From: an uncultured Colwellia sp.
GTDB lineage: Bacteria; Pseudomonadota; Gammaproteobacteria; Enterobacterales; Alteromonadaceae
Length of the DNA: 64,000 nt
Assembly (NCBI GenBank): GCA_913058395.1
Contig: CAJXQI010000008.1
Span: 1 to 64,000, forward strand
Direction of reading: 5' to 3'
How positions within the stretch are numbered: the first letter of the stretch is position 1; every line of letters starts with the position of its first letter. A model generated the notes under the pieces. That model was not told the DNA's origin and made no database searches. It saw only the letters and a program-made list of their open reading frames with translations. Shown here piece after piece: positions 59,352 to 64,000 of this stretch. A program made the translations under genes and the position numbers.

Positions 59352-59861
59352 TTATCTTAAGTAACTTTTTTCAAATTCACCTTGTTGTCGACGCTTGTCT
59401 TCAACGCAAGCAGCAAAAGTTTGCGTCGACTTTGGTCGCGCACATTTTTTCTCGGGTTGATAATAACTTAACCAAGCTTGCAACTGATCCCCTTGATATT
59501 TGCTTCGTGCGACAATCGGCCTATTACTAACGAAGGGGGCTACTTTCTTATTATTTGCAGTTTTTTTCTTACTTACATTAATTTTGCTCAAATATTTTTT
59601 TCGTTTACTTTTCTTAGCTTTTTTCTTTTTCTTGGATTTTTTCTTAAGCTTGCCATTTTCACAACGCCACCAAGTATCCCTAGCTTTATCTTCTCGTGCG
59701 GATAAGCTGTTACTGCGTTTAAGCGAGTTTGATTGCCGTTGTTGAGCTTGAATATTATCGAGTTTTTCACGATAGGTCTGACAGTGTTTTTTACCCGCGA
59801 GCGCCGAAAAAGAAAACATCACTAGTAAAATAAAAGTGCTAACGCCTATTATCCATTTCAT
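59352..59861 (-). CDS. Secreted lysine-rich protein, unknown function
   Basis: 169 aa. Signal peptide about 1-22 (MKWIIGVSTFILLVMFSFSALA). Residues 70-107 are dominated by Lys/Ser runs (KLKKKSKKKKKAKKSKRKK). Six cysteines occur in total, at least four in pairs, compatible with disulfides. Highly basic, so it could bind nucleic acid, LPS or anionic polysaccharide; this is inference. No family recognised. It lies next to, and divergent from, the exported DNA ligase gene. Confidence 0.65.
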   Translation of the reverse strand: MKWIIGVSTFILLVMFSFSALAGKKHCQTYREKLDNIQAQQRQSNSLKRSNSLSAREDKARDTWWRCENGKLKKKSKKKKKAKKSKRKKYLSKINVSKKKTANNKKVAPFVSNRPIVARSKYQGDQLQAWLSYYQPEKKCARPKSTQTFAACVEDKRRQQGEFEKSYLR

Positions 59862-59999
59862 CTGAGATCATCCGTTGAATTCAGTGTGAATGAAAAAGTG
59901 TAGCCAATATTGAATAAATTTCGACTTTTATCCCATCATTAGAATTAAGCGAGAAACATTCTATACTTGAATTTTTGCTTAACCTTATCAGGAACACGG

Positions 60000-60941
60000 A
60001 TGTTTCAATTAACAACAACTCAAAATATGCTGCTAATAATTTTACTTTTATTAGCGCTGTCGAACTCGTATGGGCAGCAAGCCGAAAATAGTTCTTCTAC
60101 GATACTCAAAACAACAACCAAAGCAGAGCATAAAACCAATGCAATTGGCAATAAAAAACCTGTTCAAGCAAAACCAAAACTACAGCTTGCTCGCAATTAC
60201 CGAAAAGACATCAAAATAGCGCATTATTGGGTAAGCGAAAAGTTAGATGGTGTTAGAGGCTATTGGAATGGTCAAAACCTATTTACCCGCAGCGGTAACG
60301 CCTTATCGCCACCCCACTGGTTTACTAAAGATTGGCCTGATACCGTGATGGATGGTGAACTATGGAGTGCTAGAGGGGAGTTTGAGCAAATTAGCGCCTG
60401 CGTTAGAACGACTACCTCGGATGGGAAATGCTGGAAAAAACTCAAATTAATGATCTTTGATTTACCACAGCAAACCGTGAATTTTACCGAGCGAATAACC
60501 TTGATGAAAGAACTTGTCATGATTACACATTCACCATACCTGAAAATGATCGAGCAACAAAAATTAGACGATAATATAAGTTTATATAAGCTCTTAAACA
60601 ACGTTGTAGACGGTAACGGCGAAGGCTTGATGTTGCACCTTGAATCAGCTCATTATCAAAGTGGTCGAAGCAAAAATATTTTAAAGCTAAAAATACACCA
60701 AGATGCTGAAGCGAAGGTGATTGCCCACATGCCAGGAAAAGGTAAATACAAAGGTTTGCTCGGTGCGATAAAAGTACAAACACCTGAAGGTATAGTTTTT
60801 AAAATAGGTAGCGGTTTTTCCGATAAAGAGCGTCAGCAACCACCTAAAATAGGCAGCCTAATAACCTATAAATACATTGGTAAAACACAACGAGGTGTGC
60901 CAAGATTTGCCAGCTTCCTACGCATTAAAAAACAACATTAA
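60000..60941 (+). CDS. Exported minimal ATP-dependent DNA ligase (LigE-type)
   Basis: 313 aa from ATG 60000 (AGGA 7 nt upstream; an in-frame TTG at 59967 is rejected). Signal peptide about 1-25 (LLIILLLLALSNSYG). A low-complexity linker (about 26-62) is followed by the nucleotidyltransferase domain: motif I SEKLDGVRGYW with nucleophile Lys81, motif III DGELWS, motif IV GEGLMLH, motif V LKLKIHQDAEAKV. The C-terminal OB domain is minimal, as in Lig E. Lig E enzymes seal nicks in the periplasm or outside and are linked to DNA uptake or biofilm DNA. 17 bp before the LysE gene. Confidence 0.87.
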   Translation: MFQLTTTQNMLLIILLLLALSNSYGQQAENSSSTILKTTTKAEHKTNAIGNKKPVQAKPKLQLARNYRKDIKIAHYWVSEKLDGVRGYWNGQNLFTRSGNALSPPHWFTKDWPDTVMDGELWSARGEFEQISACVRTTTSDGKCWKKLKLMIFDLPQQTVNFTERITLMKELVMITHSPYLKMIEQQKLDDNISLYKLLNNVVDGNGEGLMLHLESAHYQSGRSKNILKLKIHQDAEAKVIAHMPGKGKYKGLLGAIKVQTPEGIVFKIGSGFSDKERQQPPKIGSLITYKYIGKTQRGVPRFASFLRIKKQH

Positions 60942-60958
60942 TAAGGCTTATATAAGTT

Positions 60959-61573
60959 ATGGAATTTCATTTGTGGTTATCACTAGTCGTGATTTGTATT
61001 TTAGGTGCTCTTTCTCCAGGACCTAGCTTAGCCTTAGTGATTAAAAACACCTTAAATGGTGGTGCTGCTCAAGGATATGCCACAGCAATTAGTCACGGTT
61101 TAGGCGTTGCTTTATACGCAGCGATTACTGCAACAGGTATCGGTCTGCTCATAGTTCAGTCTCCTATGCTATTTGATGCAATAAAATATAGCGGTGCAGC
61201 ATTTCTTTTATATTTAGGTATTAAGGCCTTGATGAGTAAAAAACAAAATATAGACTTTGCAAATCAAAGTGATGCTATAGACCCAAGTATTAATGGTTGG
61301 CGCGATGGTTTTCTTATCGCCTTTTTAAACCCGAAACTGGCGATATTTTTCTTAGCATTATTCAGCCAATTTGTTGATGCTGATGCTGGCTGGCAGCAAA
61401 AGGCCATTATGACCACAACGGTTGGTTTAATCGATATGATTTGGTATGTCGTTATCGCTTACGCAATGTCTCGTGGCCCTATTTTAGATAAATTAAAAGC
61501 CAACAGTCATATTGTAGATAAAGTCACTGGTAGCTTCTTAATATTGCTTGCTGCACGTGTGGTGTTGAATTAA
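60959..61573 (+). CDS. LysE/RhtB-family amino-acid exporter
   Basis: 204 aa with six predicted membrane segments. The start region GALSPGPSLALVIKNTLNGG is the RhtB/LysE signature, and FLNPKLAIFFLALFSQF is the second conserved part. Substrate cannot be read from sequence; homoserine, threonine and neutral amino acids are typical. Starts 17 bp after the ligase gene, so possibly cotranscribed. Confidence 0.88.
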   Translation: MEFHLWLSLVVICILGALSPGPSLALVIKNTLNGGAAQGYATAISHGLGVALYAAITATGIGLLIVQSPMLFDAIKYSGAAFLLYLGIKALMSKKQNIDFANQSDAIDPSINGWRDGFLIAFLNPKLAIFFLALFSQFVDADAGWQQKAIMTTTVGLIDMIWYVVIAYAMSRGPILDKLKANSHIVDKVTGSFLILLAARVVLN

Positions 61574-61602
61574 TACAAAGGTAGTGTAAATAACATAACA
61601 AA

Positions 61603-61637
61603 TTGAACGTAATATAGAGCAACTATATTGCGTTCAA
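61603..61637. terminator. Long hairpin between convergent genes
   Basis: TTGAACGTAATATAG (61603-61617) pairs with CTATATTGCGTTCAA (61623-61637), 15 bp with one T:G wobble, loop AGCAA. Lacks a T-tract on either side, so it may act as a bidirectional barrier rather than a classic intrinsic terminator. Confidence 0.5.
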
Positions 61638-61667
61638 CTCATTCGGCCTTACCATAGACAAAACAAT

Positions 61668-62561
61668 TTATACGGTAGGCTTATAAACAAAATATAAACA
61701 CTTCAAACCTTTACCCTGCTCGGCTTCTTTATACACTTCAGGCGCATCAAGCTTGTATTGAAAAACACAATCAGGACATTCATTAGCAACTTCATTCAAT
61801 AAGAATGTTTCATCTAAGTCAGGTGAATTTAAGCAGAGTAATACATCACCATTTTCAGACATTAAGTCAGGCAAGCGTCGAATAATTTTTTTATAATCTC
61901 TTTCAATATCGACACTGCCTTTTTGAAAGGACGGTGGATCGGAAATCAATAGTTGATACGGCCCATGCTTTTTAAGCCGACCATAAGACTTAAAAATATC
62001 AACACCTTCAAACTTGACTAATGTTAAATCTTGCTTATTTAGGCGATGGTTTTCGCGCCCTTTAGTTAACGAGCTTTTGCTCATATCAATATTAACAACT
62101 TTGCTTGCACCACCGGCAATAGCGGCAACAGAAAATGCACAGGTATAAGAAAATAAGTTTAATACGCATCTGTTTTCGCTGCGCTGCTTCACCCATTCTC
62201 GGCCATTGCGCATATCTAAAAATAGACCAGAGTTTTGTGCTTTGCCTAGACTGATATGATATTTCAAACCATGTTCAAATGCGTGCAAACTGGTTATCTC
62301 TTCACCCCATAATAATTCACAAGGGGCAAATTTACGGCAACGATATTGCACCTGAATAGACTGACATTTATCACTAAGCTTTCGCAACGCTTCAACTTGC
62401 TCAGCTAACCATTGTGTTTCAACTTCTTGATACAAGGTAATTAGAATCACAGGCTCTAGCCAATCAACATTGACATGCGACAAATTAGGGTAGGCGTGAC
62501 CTCGGCCATGGAATAGGCGTTGGCTTTCGGTAAAGTCGTGTGCTTTGATAAATTCAATCAT
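61668..62561 (-). CDS. Class I SAM-dependent methyltransferase, RlmI/RlmK-like
   Basis: 297 aa. C-terminal Rossmann domain: FLDMRNGREWV, SAM motif VLNLFSYTCAFSVAAIAGGASKVVNIDMS, and catalytic motif ISDPPSFQKG, the DPP(K/S)F form seen in rRNA cytosine-C5 and guanine-N2 methyltransferases such as RlmI and RlmK. The N-terminal 110 residues are divergent and lack a recognisable PUA or THUMP domain. RNA target unknown. Confidence 0.75.
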   Translation of the reverse strand: MIEFIKAHDFTESQRLFHGRGHAYPNLSHVNVDWLEPVILITLYQEVETQWLAEQVEALRKLSDKCQSIQVQYRCRKFAPCELLWGEEITSLHAFEHGLKYHISLGKAQNSGLFLDMRNGREWVKQRSENRCVLNLFSYTCAFSVAAIAGGASKVVNIDMSKSSLTKGRENHRLNKQDLTLVKFEGVDIFKSYGRLKKHGPYQLLISDPPSFQKGSVDIERDYKKIIRRLPDLMSENGDVLLCLNSPDLDETFLLNEVANECPDCVFQYKLDAPEVYKEAEQGKGLKCLYFVYKPTV

Positions 62562-62577
62562 AATACAAACTGTATAA

Positions 62578-62615
62578 CAAAAATAAGGCCGGATAATAAC
62601 AAATTATCAGGCCTT
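62578..62615 (-). terminator. Terminator of the sodium-dependent transporter gene
   Basis: AAGGCCgGATAAT (62585 on) pairs with ATTATCaGGCCTT (ending 62615) with one internal mismatch and loop AACAA; on the minus strand ATTTTTG follows. Lies 55 nt past the stop. Confidence 0.65.
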
Positions 62616-62669
62616 ATGGAGTATTTAAAAAACACAATGCATTTTAAATATCAGTTTAGCTATTCGACG

Positions 62670-64000
62670 TTAGAAACCAAAAATACTATATGCAAAGAAT
62701 TTTTGTGCAACGGTATTAATAAAAATACCAAATACAATCACAGGAATAAATGTTCCAAGTGAAAAGTTAATGTACTTTTCGACCCAAGAGCCTTTGTAAT
62801 TTTTATTACCGATGGCTAGTTCATCTGACAGGTTATGTTTCTTCCAACGATAGCTAACAAACATACAAAGTAAAAAGCCATTTAACGGTAAAATAGTATC
62901 GTAGAAAACATCATAAATAATATCGAAGAATGAACGAACACCGCCAGCATAAAACGTAAATTCGGTGAAAAAAGACACCATACCAAACGATAAGGTAGCA
63001 AATACAGTTAATACACCCGCAGTCATCATTAGAATCGATAAGGCTTTTTTACGACTATGCTTCTTCTCAGTCACTAAATAAGAAACCGGTACTTCCAAAA
63101 TAGACACCAAAGAGGTGATGGCAGCAAAAAACACCAGTGTGAAGAAGAATAATGCAACCGCGCTAGCACCGATATAGCCGATAGATGTTTGTAAGGCTAA
63201 AAATATTTTAGGCAAGAAAGTAAAGATTAATGAAACTGAGCTATCACTCAATTCAGCAGGGTTTACATTGGGGTTAAATGAAAATACCGCCGGTAAAATC
63301 ATTAAACCCGCGGTAAAAGCAACTGCAGTATCAGTAAGAGCAACTAATTTTGCCGAGCCAACAATATCAGTTTTACTATCAATATAAGAGCCATAGGTAA
63401 TTAAAATACCCATACCTAAAGATAATGAGAAGAATGCTTGTGACAAGGCGCCATTGATAACCGCTGGGGTTAGCTTAGTAATGTCGGGGATAATAAAAAA
63501 CTTAACACCTGCAATCGCATTATCTAAGGTTAAAACAAATATCACCATCGCAAATAGCATGATAAATAACGTTGGCATCAATATTTTTGACGCGCGCTCA
63601 ATACCCTCTTTCACACCCGCAACTAAAATAAAGTTAATAATGGCGGCTACAGCTATCATGGCAACAAATAAATACGGGCTATTGATAAACTCACCAAAAC
63701 CATTGCTGCTGGCTAAGTAATCTAAATCACCCGCTAATGTTAAAGCGATATAGCCAAATATCCATACCGTTAACACCATATAAAAAACGGCAATCATAAA
63801 TGGCGTTAGCACGCCAAGAAAGCCTGCAGCTCCCCAAGCTTTGCTACCACCACTTAATGCTTTATAAGCACCAACAGGTTCTTTCTCTGTTTTACGGCCA
63901 ACCGCCATTTCGGCGATCATTACCGGTAAACAAATCAAGAAAACAAAAAGAGCATACATTAATAAAAATGCACCACCGCCGTTTTTTGCGGCGTTAACGG
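62670..64000 (-). CDS. Sodium-dependent (NSS/SNF-family) transporter, N-terminus outside window
   Basis: LeuT-fold Na+-coupled symporter. The reading frame is open up to the window edge and the coding sequence continues beyond it: the first visible residues are VNAAKNGGGAFLL just before an internal Met at 63959, matching the TM1/TM2 motif AGKNGGGAFLL of NSS proteins. At least ten more membrane segments follow, including FFSLSLGMGILITYGSY with the Na-binding region (TM6-7 style). About 443 residues are visible, against 450-500 for the family. Substrate unknown. Confidence 0.9.
   Translation of the reverse strand, partial: VNAAKNGGGAFLLMYALFVFLICLPVMIAEMAVGRKTEKEPVGAYKALSGGSKAWGAAGFLGVLTPFMIAVFYMVLTVWIFGYIALTLAGDLDYLASSNGFGEFINSPYLFVAMIAVAAIINFILVAGVKEGIERASKILMPTLFIMLFAMVIFVLTLDNAIAGVKFFIIPDITKLTPAVINGALSQAFFSLSLGMGILITYGSYIDSKTDIVGSAKLVALTDTAVAFTAGLMILPAVFSFNPNVNPAELSDSSVSLIFTFLPKIFLALQTSIGYIGASAVALFFFTLVFFAAITSLVSILEVPVSYLVTEKKHSRKKALSILMMTAGVLTVFATLSFGMVSFFTEFTFYAGGVRSFFDIIYDVFYDTILPLNGFLLCMFVSYRWKKHNLSDELAIGNKNYKGSWVEKYINFSLGTFIPVIVFGIFINTVAQKFFAYSIFGF

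Noticed and set aside
59478-59745. Plus-strand frames of Phe/Leu-rich composition
   Set aside because: They are antisense to the lysine-rich secreted protein; AAA/AAG codons read backwards as TTT/CTT.

Overview
The window is a 64 kb piece of chromosome from an AT-rich marine gammaproteobacterium. Gene content and order (dcw cluster, ampD-ampE-pdhR-aceEF, nadC-pilABCD-coaE-zapD-yacG, argR/mdh, a secreted minimal DNA ligase, DUF3581) point to Alteromonadales, probably Colwelliaceae (Colwellia/Thalassotalea-like). The taxonomy is inferred from gene content, not from a marker search. Genes are densely packed on both strands. I saw no tRNA, rRNA, CRISPR array, prophage or insertion sequence.

Region 1 (1-15.8 kb) matches the E. 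coli 2-minute region. The minus strand carries pdhR-aceE-aceF (aceF cut by the window edge) under a near-perfect PdhR operator, preceded by ampD-ampE. The plus strand carries a membrane-anchored retropepsin-like protease, nadC, the type IV pilus genes pilA-pilB-pilC-pilD, then coaE-zapD-yacG. mutT faces them. A two-copy intergenic repeat of about 100 bp separates mutT from secA.

Region 2 (16.1-38.7 kb) is one long minus-strand block for division and envelope synthesis. In transcription order it reads mraZ-rsmH-ftsL-ftsI-murE-murF-mraY-murD-ftsW-murG-murC-ddlB-ftsQ-ftsA-ftsZ-lpxC, then an M23 peptidase and secA, with a divergent dciA (DUF721) where enterobacteria carry secM. Many genes overlap by 1-8 nt. 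MraZ boxes with exact 10-bp spacing lie before mraZ, and a second, oppositely oriented cluster lies about 100 bp further upstream.

Region 3 (38.9-50.6 kb) is a mosaic. It holds a Fur-box-controlled ferric iron ABC importer, a secreted PA-domain protein next to three phased GTAAC repeats, a YcxB-like membrane protein, a stripped-down M9 collagenase-like protease, mdh/argR in the usual divergent pair, a Dyp-type peroxidase, and glnK-amtB with an NtrC/sigma-54-like control region.

Region 4 (50.9-64 kb) starts with a three-gene operon for a 2-oxoacid oxidoreductase whose first gene is a GltD-like flavoprotein with ferredoxin domains. This suggests an NAD(P)-linked KorABC-type enzyme. Smaller genes follow: an HDOD protein, a DUF2797 protein beside a GIY-YIG protein, DUF3581, a PGPGW membrane protein, a Lys-rich secreted protein, a periplasmic LigE-type DNA ligase, a LysE/RhtB exporter, an RlmI/RlmK-like methyltransferase, and a sodium-dependent (NSS) transporter cut by the right edge.

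Most of the window is ordinary core genome. The items most worth a second look are the kor-type operon, the paired MraZ-box clusters, the GTAAC repeat region with a possible small ORF, the compact collagenase, the DUF3581 hydratase-like motif, and the ligase/Lys-rich protein neighbourhood.
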